Part shown: positions 1 through 11,955 of the stretch, piece by piece | Layout of the letters: the number at the start of each line of letters is the position of its first letter | Numbering within the stretch: the stretch's first letter is position 1 | Assembly: GCA_037043015.1 (NCBI GenBank) | Contig: CM073324.1 | Span: forward strand, 3,155,413-3,219,412 | Length of the DNA stretch: 64,000 nt | Reading direction: 5' to 3' | From: Bryum argenteum | Lineage: Eukaryota; Streptophyta; Bryopsida; Bryales; Bryaceae | The notes under the pieces: model-generated | What the model was told of the DNA's origin: nothing | Database searches by the model: none | Seen by the model: only the letters and a program-made list of their open reading frames with translations | Position numbers and translations under genes: made by a program

Positions 1-53
1 AATTTTGGGCTGCCCATTTCAGAGCCCATGGGCGTTTAAGGGTTAAGGGTTAA
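1..53. mobile_element. Right end of a TTAA-flanked short DNA element, cut by the window edge
   Basis: The first bases run into the terminal motif GGGCGTTTAAGGG followed by TTAA at 43-46. A second GGGTTAA follows at 47-53. The 40 bases before the end closely match 50683-50722 and less closely 60410-60450, which end in the same motif. This is therefore the right end of a repeat family whose body lies outside the window. Confidence 0.7.
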
Positions 54-916
54 CTTAGAGTGTTACCCTCGACTGAGGAGGCTCCATCGTGGCTGGAGCT
101 TGCAACCACCAGTCCCGACTTCCAATGTCCCATGGCTGCCCATGAAGTAGCGAGTCCCCCTAATGCCTGCCGCCTACGCCCTCCGCAGCAGCTTCGTCTC
201 TGCCTCCGCCGGTCGTGGCTCTTGCCTAGGTCGCCCCGCCAACGACGCACCATGGTTATCTTTTGAATAAAAGAAAACTATACCAATTTTCTTCGGAAGA
301 GATCTTTCCATCCACATCTAAAGGTCATGGCTTCTTCTTTGCATATTTGCCATGAACTCCCGATGAAAATTTTAGGGTGTCATGGCACTATTTAGAAATC
401 CACATTCAAAAATTCATAAAAAGTTTAGAAGAGTTCTAAAATGATGATGATCTCACTCAGTGTTATGATCGTCAACCCTCTTTGCCCAAGCACAGAAAAT
501 TGTTCACAATTGTTAACTACATTAAAAGTTTGTCACACAAAAGACCGCACAATTAGGGCAGGTTCAAAGTATGTCGCCCAAGTCGAGAGATCATCGCCCA
601 AACTCCTCTCATTCTTGGGCGAGAGGTAAAGAGAGAAGTCCATTAAAATTTATTATCAATGACCTTTAAACCAAAGTTTGGTCTCTAAACCAAAGTTTGA
701 GTTTTCATTTTCATCGTACCCAAACTCTTGGCGCCAAAACTACTGGCATGTAGACACTTTGGGCACCTTTCAACTTTGAACTTTGGCTCTAATGTGAAGG
801 CTGAGAGGCCAAACTTTCTCTCTCTCCACATTATTGGACGTGCTTGACCTCGCGACTGATGTGAACTGCACCATTAGTGCCCAAGAAGGTAGAAGGTAGA
901 AGTTTTTGCACTACAG
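54..916. other. Intergenic, no recognised gene
   Basis: Short open frames on both strands at 50-266 match no family I know and have no splice partners. The stretch 620-900 is AT-rich, with short direct repeats of the type 'accaaagttt'. I see no RNA gene here. Confidence 0.5.
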
Positions 917-1300
917 TAGAGAAATCCGCTAAGTACGACGGACTGGGGACGAGAACACCCAGTTTTGGTCGGACTGGGGACGAAATGTCGAACTGGGCAC
1001 CAACTTTTTACACTACGATCGAACTGAGGGCTAAACTCAAGAATGCACCGATTGTGATGGTATTCCGAGTTTGGTCCCTAGTTCGACTTGGTGCCTGATC
1101 CCAAAGACAATGAGAAGCTAGAGTGAAGAGTTCGGAGGGCGGCGCCGAGCGCCGAACATCCCGGTCCCCAATTTCGTGCATTTGGTCCCGGATTTGCTCT
1201 ACTTAGCGGATAACCGAAAACTGGGCACGAAACGACGGACTGGGGACCAACTGGGGATCAACTAAGGTCCAAACTGGGGACTACTTAGCGGATTTCTCTA
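917..1300. mobile_element. 384-bp element with perfect 19-bp terminal inverted repeats
   Basis: TAGAGAAATCCGCTAAGTA at 917-935 is repeated exactly, in inverse, at 1282-1300. The interior holds many variants of 'GACGGACTGGGGAC' and 'AACTGGGCAC' in both orientations and no long open frame. The left flank (893-915) and right flank (1301-1312) together resemble an uninterrupted neighbour at 1327-1355, so the element appears to split one of two tandem copies of its host sequence. A TA target duplication would fit, but the edges are ambiguous by a base or two. Confidence 0.75.
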
Positions 1301-1432
1301 GTATGTGCCTCATAAGAATGGTATTGGCTAGAAGTTTTTTGCACTACAATATGTGCCTCGTACTGAAGTAGGAGTAGGAAAATATTGCTGATGTTGGAAG
1401 ACTTGAGCCATCTAATGAGGTTGAAGTTCCTT

Positions 1433-1454
1433 AAAAAAAAAAAAAAAAAAAAAA
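1433..1454. repeat. Poly(A) tract, 22 nt
   Basis: An uninterrupted run of A follows 'cctt'. It has no gene upstream, so it is a simple repeat rather than a processed tail that I could support. Confidence 0.8.
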
Positions 1455-1965
1455 GAAAGAAAAGGCTGTTTCTTCATTTGAGAATGATCGTCCCCTAAAG
1501 GCCCGAGGGGCTGGAAGAAAAATTTAGATGTGTTATAAAATATGAATTCCATAACTCTTTTTGATGTAGCATTTTAAATATAATATAAATACCTTAAACC
1601 CTGAATTAGATTATTCGCTAATATTTCCTAAACTAGGTCATATTTGTTTCATACTTAATTAAAAGGTGTAAAACTTTGAAAATTAATATAGAATGTACGT
1701 TCTATTATTAGCAATTGGAATTGATTTGATTGGCTAAAATCACATATTATATGATAAAATGGAGAGAGGCAAGGAGTAACCTTATGAGCAACCTTACGAG
1801 TAACCTTGTTAGTTTCCTAAAATAGTAAGTTTTCTAACACTAAAAAAACCTTGCCTTGTTTGTGTTGAAAGGCTTATTGTGAACAATTCATGAATTCAAA
1901 GGAGGTTTTGTAGATTGGATGTGGTTTACAACTCACCAAACTTCTGGAATGTCAAAAAAAAATCA

Positions 1966-2238
1966 ATTTTTTTTTCTGGAGACGGGGCATAGCTCCTTAA
2001 GAAGATATTTTAAGAAAAAATCTTTTTTCACTTGCCCCATTTGGACTTTGAAAATTAAAATTTCCATATTAAGGTTAAAGAATTGATATTTGACTTTGCA
2101 TGTTTTACCACATACACTTTGCAATAGGAGGCGCACTCAGTATAACACTTAGGCAAAATTATTACGTTCAACCCCTTCATCGGGGCTCCCAAAATTGCAA
2201 AATACCCTCTTTGGGCTCGAAGGGGAGTTAGGGGTTAA
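1966..2238. mobile_element. Diverged copy of the TTAA-CCCC/GGGG-TTAA family (right arm)
   Basis: The stretch 2020-2238 follows the right arm of the foldback element at 52454-52817 in order: a 'gccccat' block, 'tttgactttgca', 'ttttaccacatacactttgca', 'aggcaaaa', 'aaccccttcat', and the end GAGTTAGGGG with TTAA at 2235-2238. No left terminus is visible, so the copy is truncated or too diverged. Confidence 0.65.
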
Positions 2239-5200
2239 CAAGCCCTTATACGCCCAATACAAGTTCATTGGTGATAGTGATATTATTATTAAAATACTTC
2301 CACCCAATACCAAGAGTCACTCAATAGGGGCAACTTTCCACAGTCAAGAAGTTCTTTAGTTTTCAACTCCATATCCCAATGTAGAGCTAGATTCTAAAAT
2401 GGACACTTTTAGAATTTGCGAAATTCTCTATAAAAAAATTCCCTTTGCCAATCCCCAATAAACTTCCTTTATCATATGAAATCTTCATGGTACTTAGAAT
2501 TTGAAATTGGAAGTTTCCAAGTTGACGGTACAAATTGCAAATCTGGAGACGATTGAGGAAATCCTTGTCATACAATTATGTAATTGATTTTCTTGTACAA
2601 AGGCCGGGGGGGAAAGTGGTAGATTTGGACAGTGAGTGACCGACCGACATGTAAGATGGTCAGTGTCGGGCAGCAGGGCAGTCAACACCAGAAGTTTGAC
2701 CGCCCAATTATGATACTACTGTACTGAAGCCTCTTCGACTTCCCACTCCGCACGCCCTTCGGAGAATGGCTCACTGTCGCGCTTCCCTATCTTTCCCCAC
2801 TAATCAGCTTTAAAGTATGCGACACCTTTTACTTTTTCGAGCTGTGGGTACTCCCACTCAGATCCTCTTCAGTGGCTCAATTCCCCGGGCAGACTGTTGC
2901 AGCGTTTGGACTGCCAGTCCGCAACTGTGGGGTTATAACATTCAGGTTTGTCTCGCCGTCCACCACTGGCTGTACTAATTAGTGTTAGATTTTTCTAAGA
3001 TTTGAAAATACTATGAGTTTTTACTTTTGATTTTTAAAAAAAATACTAAGAGCATCCGCGCCCCTGTGCGGGTAGAGGTGCCGCGATGCCCTGTTCCGGG
3101 CCGGGGCAGCACAGGTCGCCCCACTGCAACTCTCGCAACGTCTCGCAAGGCTACGGAGCCTTGAAATGACCTTGCGGGCTTGCCACTTTTGTGTACTCTC
3201 TTCTTATGCTGCGTGCTTAGTTTTCGGAGGGATTCTTGCTAATTTTGACTTGTCGGATTGAGCGGTGGCGGGTCATCGGCTTGTGCTGTTAGTCGGCGCA
3301 GCGGAGGTTGAGCATCGCCGCGGAGGCGAGGATCGCGTCGGAGAAGGAGCATGTCTTTCTGTGCTTGTTGGTTTCATGGCAGCCTTCTCATCAAACCTCG
3401 TGGCAATGAAGTAGTAATTTTACAAATCTTCACATCTTTGTAACGTCTTCATCTCTTTCAGATTGTGGACAGATTGACAATTACTTTTTTTTTCTACAAT
3501 GGTGTTCATCTAAAAACATAAGGTTTGGCTCAGCTTTAGTAGATTAAATTTTAGAAGTTTTAGATATTGAGTACACACAATTAGGAAAATAGAGTATCAT
3601 GACTAGTTTTTCTTAAAACGCAATGAAAATGGGGACCAAAAACCCCCAACAATCATGCGTATTCACCATGGTTGCCCCAAAAATAAAAAAATGGTCAAAT
3701 GAATATTCTACCAACAATATTTTTGTGGACCTCCTCATCAACAATCACTGTGACTACAATCTTTCTCCACACTTTTACCTCTATCACGGCCAGTAGACAA
3801 GGAGGCGTTGATGCCATTGGTCCATTGCCAGGTGAGCAACTACGAAACGTAGAGAAGCAAAAAAGGAATTTAAAAATGACCATAATGTTGACTTGGAGCA
3901 ACCTAAAGCGTTAGACTCAAAAGAGCTCGCAGTCAGTTTGTTCTGTATAGAGCTAGGCCATCGTGCATCTCACCCAACGACCCCTATTGGTGAGGGTATG
4001 GGTGGAGGAGTGGCAAACTCGCGCGCTGCGCAGCTGGTCGGGGGCCCTCAATTATACATGTTGCATGTCCGCAACTGGGGTAGGAATGCAGATGCTCTAA
4101 AGGCATTGATGCCAATACTATGGAAGGATCCCCATCTTGACCGATATAGAGGGTAAAGATATTGACCAACTATAAAAGTGTTTCTTACATGTTTATAGAA
4201 ATTATTGTATTTAACATTAATCTACCTATTTAGTGTAGCGATTCAAGATGCAAGTCCAACACAGGTTAGGGTGAAAACGGTGAGAAAATTAGTTAAATGA
4301 TCCCAAGTAAGGCGAGTCATTGGTTGAATAGTGTGCAATCTCCTTCACAATAGTATTTTGAAGTATTTAATATTCTTGTGACTGCCAAGTCACTAATCCA
4401 CATGTCCCTTTTCAATGTGGGTGCTATTAATCAAACTCTATTCCAGCTGAATTTTTAGTCTACGCCATACGCTAGACTGGTAACACAACGGGATCGAGAC
4501 TCTTCAAGATACTTTTTTTCAAGATACTTCAAGATACTTTTTTTCTAGGTCATGGTTACTAGAGTACAGGGGATATGTTAAGTTTGTGTTTGTGTCAAGA
4601 AACTTTCCCTTATACATATTTTTTGTACTTCTAATGTAGTACAATAGATGATTATGGGGTACAATAGATAATTTGTAAGTACAAATAATTTTCAGAAGAA
4701 GTACATATTTGAATTCTGAAAATACGAGAATATTCCGATACCCTGGTAACCTTGAACTAGGTCCGGGTAATACTGAAAAACAGATGTTTGACGCAACATG
4801 TTGATTCATAAAAGCCTTATTCATTTGGGTTCACTGACCCCAAAATGCCAAAGGATCACATTATGTAAATATTTCTTTAGAATGAGTAACAATGTTTTAA
4901 GTACATATCATTGAGCTCTAAACACACAAATGTTTCTGAGTATGAAAGTAGTGTATTGTTTGTTGATTTTAGACTTCATTCATATAAGTTTCATTCTTTA
5001 AAGCTTTCACAGTACTATTAGTAAGGTACTAACCCTAAACCACTGTGATAATTAGTACATAGAGAGAACAAGATGTGCTTAAAGATGCCCGACATGTCAA
5101 GAGCTTCTTAAAATCTGTAAATTCAGTATTGTCAATGCCCAATCGCATCGGTAGTAAAAAAAAAACGGCTTATTGCATAAAGCAAGAGCCAAAGACAATG

Positions 5201-5259
5201 AGGGTTTCAATGGCCTACAAAACTTCCAATCTACTGCAATACTCTTCTCTAAAAGCTGA
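2239..5259. other. Intergenic, no recognised gene
   Basis: About 3 kb without a supportable gene. A GC-richer patch at 2690-2960 and another at 3050-3370 look like decayed transposon or promoter sequence. The open frames at 3893-4169 match no family I know. A short repeated 'caagatactt' block lies at 4505-4545. Confidence 0.5.
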
Positions 5260-8200
5260 TCATAATCTGTACAGAGCCTTGATACCGAGAAGCTTGAAGC
5301 ACTCCCGCATAGTCATTGCAGTGGCTTCACAAAGCAGCAATCGACTGGCTTCTTCCTCGGACCCAACAACCTGCACAAAAGCAACCAGATAATCTCAAAA
5401 CCAAATAATTCCCAGCACCACTAGACCTTACTGATATTCAGAAGAGAGTTTACAGACTTTTTTACGTACCATGTCCTATTCTATTCTAGGACATCTGACA
5501 GCATGGGAAGGCTCAAACGCAAAACTAGAGGAACTATTAAGGCCAGGAACTTCTGTGGAACTGATCAATGGATTGGGTGGTGGAGCTTATTGACATACCT
5601 TGCAATTGGTGTAAAAATCTGTGAACATCCCAGACAGGGTGTAGAGATATTCACACAAAACGTTTGGAAGAAGGTCCGTTGCTGCGTCTTCCACAACCTG
5701 AAAACCACAGGGTTGAGAAATGCATAATGAGAAAGCTGTCATAAGTATGACGCCATGACTACATACACGGACTAGGCTCTCCTTAGACAGTTGGATTGCC
5801 TTTCTGACCACGTTTTGTAGAAGCCATCAATTACAAAAACCTACGGATCACTGTTCTCACAGATCACACATACTATCCAAGACCAGGGGCTGTTAAGAAG
5901 GTGACGCACCTCGCCAAAGCGGATAAGTTGTAGACCCAATGCTCTTTCACTTGGGTGCACAAGCTGCAGATTTCCAGTCTGTGCAAACAACCAGAACGGT
6001 AACGCAAGTTTCAGATACAGCAACTCTTGAAACTAGAACATTAAGAACCCGAATAACATTGTATCAACGTTAACTAAGCAACAGATTCAGGTCACAGTTA
6101 CGGTCAAACATTCAAAGCGAGATAGGAGTAATGCAGAGCGGAGTGACATACCGTCTTGACCACCTCGATATCCTTCCCAGACTTTCGAATGATGGAGCAA
6201 ATTCGGGCGTGAGCGTACAATAAGTAAACGGCGGTGTTGCCCTGCATTTTCCATTACTTCAATGAGTAACTAACTTAAACGTCTCTCACCCTAAGCTCAC
6301 CCTAAGAGTTTCATGTCGATATTGTAACCTCTATAAAAGATCACGGCGAGTGAATTCCAAGAGAAAATTTTGAGAAATCGATACTCATCGAGAGCTCCCA
6401 ATAAAAGACGTTAACACCCTCAAGAAACGATATAAACAAAGAACGAATGCAATACAACTACTGCTTACCCGGATGTCCAGCATTTGGTCAAAATTGAAGG
6501 TGTAATTCGTCAACCGGTTGTTCTTCAAGTCGGCATACCTGCAAAGAGATATCGGCTACTGTGAGGTCCATGAACTTCGAAAGGATTCCAAACCAGTAAT
6601 CTGCGAAAGAAATTTGTTAAGAAAAAATAATGTCTTGAAAGAAGAAAGTACTTGATAGCGCCGTATCCCAATGCCTCAGCAGCCTCCTCTAGCTCCTGCG
6701 CGGACCATTCACCTTCACGACCTGCACGGATACCATTTCTTAGTTATAAGTGCCATGCTTAACAAAGCGGAAACTACCACCCGCAATTGACTCTGGAGCA
6801 CTTTTAATAGTAGCCGGTAGATGAAGTTGACTGTAAGCACCCTCACATTCGAAATTGTATACATGTGAAACGAACCTCTTTCAATAAGACCCGTTTTGCT
6901 TCGATCCTTGGCTTCGTCAAGCAGATCAACAAGGCGAACAACCTCAGTACTTCTGGTCCTGAATCGCTTCCCATCCGCACCGAGCACCAAACCGAATCCA
7001 ACATGCTTAGCTTGAGGAATTTCATTTTCATTTTCTGGCAACCACCCTGCACGCTTTGCCGCCTGCATCAAAACTCAAACATCAGCATTGCATCAGGAAA
7101 TCCCTGATTCCGAAAATCATCTGGACAGAATCTTTCATAGTGCCAAGGAAGTATTCCATGATGTTTATAAATACCCACCTTGAACACCATGTCGAAGTGC
7201 TGGGATTGGCCCACATCAGTCACATAGATCACTAACTCAGCCTTTTCTTCGTTCAGTCGATACCTGCAAACATCCGCATATGATCAGACGGAGCACTTTC
7301 ATTAAAGGAAAGGGGAAGCAAAAAACAATTAGGAGCACATACCACATGGCAGTCATGTCTGTGGAAGCATAGTTGAAGCCACCGTCTCGTTTCACCAGAA
7401 TGAGAGGAATCTTTTGGCCAGAAACCGTGATTACACGGGCCCCGTCACTATCCTCTACAAGCTCTTCCTCTTCCAAAAGCTTCACAACACGTGGAATGTA
7501 CTCGTTGTAGTAACTCTCCCCCTGTAATCAGACCATCGATTAGTTCCCAAGGTTCTCACTGCGTTTCACAAGGAACTAATTCGGGATAGTTTTCTTACCC
7601 TCTCTTCAATGGTGACGTTCAGGCGTTCATACACTTGATCGAAGCTCCTTCGGCTCACATCACAGATTTTCGTCCACGCTGCTCGGTAATTTGGGTCACC
7701 GCCCTACACATAAGGTCCAGATTTACAAGATGTAAATATATGGCGTAGGAAAGTACCAAGACCAGACTAATATTTGCAGGAATAATGATGACGATACATG
7801 ATTGGCGGTATGATGATACCTGAAGAAGAACTACAGCTTTTTGAGCTTTCTCTTTGAAAGCAGCATCCTCATCGAACTTGACTTTCGCTCTTTTGTAAAA
7901 ATCCTGAAATTAAACTATCTCGTCAAAATCGTTACGATACAAAGATCTTGCCTAAAACAACTCATTCGATTGCACAGATTGAAACCTTCTTTCCTCCGTA
8001 GTAATAGATGAATCTCAAGCATGAGATGCAAAACAACAAGAGTCGTGCACCTGAATAGAAATACTATCGTACTCCTGATAAAGCGAAAATTTCACTTACC
8101 TGCAAATCCCCAACGGCCTGCTCTCCAATATCCTCCCAGTTGGGAAATTGCTCGAAAAGATACTCAATCAACATTCCAAACTGACAAGCCACAAACCAAG

Positions 8201-9576
8201 CTTCAGGCCCGTGCAACAATAATATGCACTATTGTCGCATTATCCACAAATAAACGCAAAACCTATCGTCCTGTGCATCCTTATTAATATTGCAGCAATT
8301 CGGAGAATGTACTCACCTGAGTTCCCCAATCGCCAACATGATTTCTTCGCAGTACATCCACACCACAATACTCCATCATCCGACACAGGCTTTCACCGAT
8401 AATAGTGGACCTCAGGTGACCCACATGCATCTCCTTGGCGATATTGGGAGATGAAAAGTCTATCACCACTCGGTTGTATTTTAGGACAGGAGCCCAGGCA
8501 GCGATTCCTTGGAGCAGCAATTGATGCAATTTCTGGAACAAACACTTCACAAAATCAGCCTTAAATCCTCAAGATACACCTTGTGAGAAGGATGTTAAAA
8601 CACATTGATTTCGTATCCAGACCTTTTCAATCCAGCGATCAGAAAGCGTAATGTTGACAAATCCAGGCCCAGCAACAGAAACATTCTCCACCACCGACGA
8701 TTGTGGAATGCTGCTCGCCAACGCTTGTCCAACTGCATTAGGGTTCCTGAATGGAGCGTTTGGACCTTTGATCTTTGACCATATGCCCATGGCATTGTTA
8801 CTGCAATTCCCACTCACCATTTTTAGGGTTCCATCAAAAAAACCTGGGCTCAATGCCATCCAGGCACCCTCACCAAATAATCAATTTCCACTACAACTAA
8901 GAAGCAAGTGAGGTAATCGGTTTTGATTTTGCTTACACCGCGTAAAGAGCGAAGCTACGTACAGTTCTCCAACTATGAGTTAAGCTAGAAAGGGATCAAT
9001 CAGGTAGACAAAAATTCCTTCACATCCGCGTCAACACAAAGCATACTCGACCGCACCTTCGGTAACATCAAATTCGCATGAAATAATCAAGTGGCTGCAA
9101 AAATGAGGTGATGGGCGTTGACATATGCTGTAGCGGACGTGGGGATTTGGAGGGTCAATTTGCACTTACCATTGGTAGTCACCATTTTTGGGATTGCCGC
9201 AAAGAGCAACCTGGGGCTCAATGCCATCAAGAGTGGGCACGATGGCGGCAAGAGACTCCTTGACGAGGTTCACGATTTGCTGGCGCACGCTACCGACGCC
9301 GACATCGGAGAGGTCAGTGTCGGCAACCGGAGCAGGAGCTGCAGGAGCTGCAGGGGCAGGGGCACCTGCGAGTTCGCTCGCAGCTGCCATGGGCCGGAAT
9401 GGGGCTGCACGAGAGGAGCGAGTATGGAGAAGGGTAGGGAAGGGACGATGCGAGGATGGGGGCAGGAAGACAAAGGGCGGGGGTTTTGGGTTTAAGGCCA
9501 ACAGCGGAGACAGACGGTTGATAGCGAAGCGCGTGCTGCTGCAATAGTCCATTCTAGGATTTGGCTTGCACTCCAA
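5260..9576 (-). CDS. Arginyl-tRNA synthetase, likely dual-targeted
   Basis: Class I aminoacyl-tRNA synthetase that charges tRNA-Arg. Fifteen exons join in phase (given high to low): 9576-9170, 8800-8623, 8532-8317, 8180-8100, 7903-7820, 7703-7599, 7521-7343, 7263-7179, 7062-6876, 6721-6652, 6538-6469, 6241-6152, 5978-5910, 5697-5599, 5370-5260. They encode 676 residues. An N-terminal additional domain is followed by the HIGH-type motif HVGH at residues 231-234 within [11 protein letters not shown]. The KMSKS position holds GKRFRTRS (476-483), the variant usual for this family. A helical DALR anticodon-binding domain lies near 560-676. Residues 1-62 are rich in Ser, Pro, Arg and Leu and look like an organelle presequence. 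Methionines at residues 9 and 63 (MAAASELAG, start at 9390) could give a 614-residue cytosolic form. The start at 9576 is the first in-frame ATG. Confidence 0.95.
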
Positions 9577-11955
9577 GGCCTGTGGGAACCCTAATTCTGT
9601 GGGAGAGACGACGGGTCTTGGAATTTGGTTCCCTCAGCCCTAAAAAGTTCTATTGGGTACTTTCCTTGCTCTTTCCCTTTTTACCTCTTCTGATCTTTCC
9701 TTCTTTCTTTTACTTCTTGATCACCCATTAACGGTGAGAAATTCGATCACAACATTAACGGTGACATAATATATGTAATACATAATATATGTAACAAATA
9801 ATGAACAACCTAACAATAAATGTCAAACTTTCTTAATATATTTAGTCAAGCTTTATTGATGTTTGGCAATTGATTTTTCTTGTTGTCATTTAGAGTTGCC
9901 ATTAACAGCTATTGTTATCCATTGCATTTGCTCTTATCAAAATAAACTCAGATTTGAGAGTACATGATTTTCGGAGTTTTGTTTATTTTTATACAATATT
10001 GTGCAACCAAAATCAAAATTCTGGATGCAAATGGTCATGGAAACTTAATGAGAGTTTGTTCTAGCAAGGGCCGAGTTGATTTTTAGAACGTGTTGCGAAG
10101 TGCCCAAGGGCGCCCACCCTTTCAATTGACATGACTTTTATGGTTTTCAACAAGCCAACTTGCGGTAGCAATATGGATGATATCATTGTAATGATGATAA
10201 AATATAAAAGTAGCGGGCCAAAAACTTCAAGATAATTATTTAAAACTTGATGATATAATATATAATATGGAGATGATGATGATGATTTTGTAGGAGAAGA
10301 GTAACATTGGTACAAATAACATAAATAATATTGTGTAACAAATTGGAGCTTGGATTATTTCTATCTTGAGTAGATTGACAATGGATAGATCATTTGCATC
10401 ACCCCACCAAAATTTGATTTGAAACCATTAAAAACATAATTTATTAATACACTTTTTACTTGATTGTCAATCATGCCGAGCTGAGATAATTCCTATCTTC
10501 ATTTTGATCTATGGCACTTTTTTTGAAAATGTGTTTTGGCTAAAATTAGGCTGGGACATTAAGGGGCTAAATACTCCACTTTCCTACTACTGTGAGCACA
10601 TGTGTTGGTAGTATTTTTACAAAATGTAAAGACATAAAGGCAATTATTTTTTATAGAGAGTTTGAACAATCTATTCAAAAACTATCAAATTTCTTGATAA
10701 ACATATTTCTCTCTTTTCCTTTACCAAAAAGCTACATATTAATGAAATTTTCCTATCAAGATTTTCACATATTTACAACAATTATTTAAAACACTTAAAC
10801 CTCCCCCATTCTATTGGATAAATTTGTTGCAAAACCATACTAGTAGAGGCTTTTGAGAATGATATATATATGGCTTTATGAGACTCAAATTCCAAGTGAA
10901 CTATTATAAAGAATTTAATGCAAACAACAATATTGTAAAAAGCGTAAGAGAATACATCACTCAATATTCCAAATGAGACGTATAAGACCTCTCTTTTGCA
11001 AAGTATAGGGGAATGGTGGGTTAATTCTAACTACAAATAATATATTTAAGAATATAGTATCAAAACCCAAATCACACCCTGAAACCAAACACACTCGTGA
11101 TACACCAAATTCAAGCTTATGACACAAGGTAAGGTAAGGCACTCTAAACTAGAGCTCTAGGCTTTTTCACTCAAAATTATGTGATAGATTTGTAATTTAA
11201 CAGTTCATGTACATATAACTTGTAACAAGTCCCACTTTAGGACAACATTTTGGAAACACCTCCGAACCTACCTTCAAAAATTCATACTCAATAAATACTA
11301 AAAACTATAAATTAGAGGAGAGTCCAAAAATGATGAGTCCACTTGCTCTATCCTCTCAGTAACTTTCCCCATGCACAAAAAAATTGCTTGCATTCTAAAC
11401 TTTTTTACAGATTTTCCCTTAATGAAATTTCCCTTACAAATTTCTGTGTCATTCTGGAGCTCCTTCCCTTGGGCTCCAAGCATTTGACTACTTTTCTACA
11501 AATTTGCCATAGCGGAGCAGCTCCCCTTGAGCCCCAAGCATTGACCCAAGCAAGAGATTTTCCCCTAGAGCTGAGGTTTGACCATTGATGTCAGATCGTG
11601 CTACTTCCCCATTCCTAAAACAACATACTCAACTGTATCTCATGATAATCAATCCAAGATTCATACGAAAGACTCAAAGCGGAATCATCAGGCACTCAGG
11701 CAGCCAAAAGCAATAGTTACTATAATCAGTACTCGTCTCTATTACAGCGCAACTCACATCAGAAGCAACTCTGATGCCTCTCACAACAAGCTTGTGATCA
11801 ATTGAATGCACTCAGCAATTTTATTGTGTCAACTTAGCGCATTGACTTCAAAATCTACACCTGAGTGTATCTAGACTTCTGCACTTGTGAGGACCCAGAA
11901 TATTCCATCTGCATGAATCATATTTACAGTTGACAGATGGATCGGTGCATACTTA
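9577..11955. other. Intergenic between ArgRS 5' end and the DUF229-like gene 3' end
   Basis: The 100 bases after 9576 are the ArgRS promoter/leader side and carry 'aaccctaa'-like motifs (9587-9595). The stretch 9750-11200 is very AT-rich with no gene that I can see. The stretch 11225-11420 is part of a dispersed repeat also present near 51560-51710. Confidence 0.5.
11225..11420. repeat. Dispersed repeat shared with 51560-51710
   Basis: Both places share, in the same order and orientation, 'ggaaacacct', 'ttcaaaaattcat', 'gagtccaaaaatgatga', 'tccacttgctctat' and 'ttccccatgcac'. The similarity is roughly 75-80 percent by eye. No coding capacity or clear termini are visible. Confidence 0.6.
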
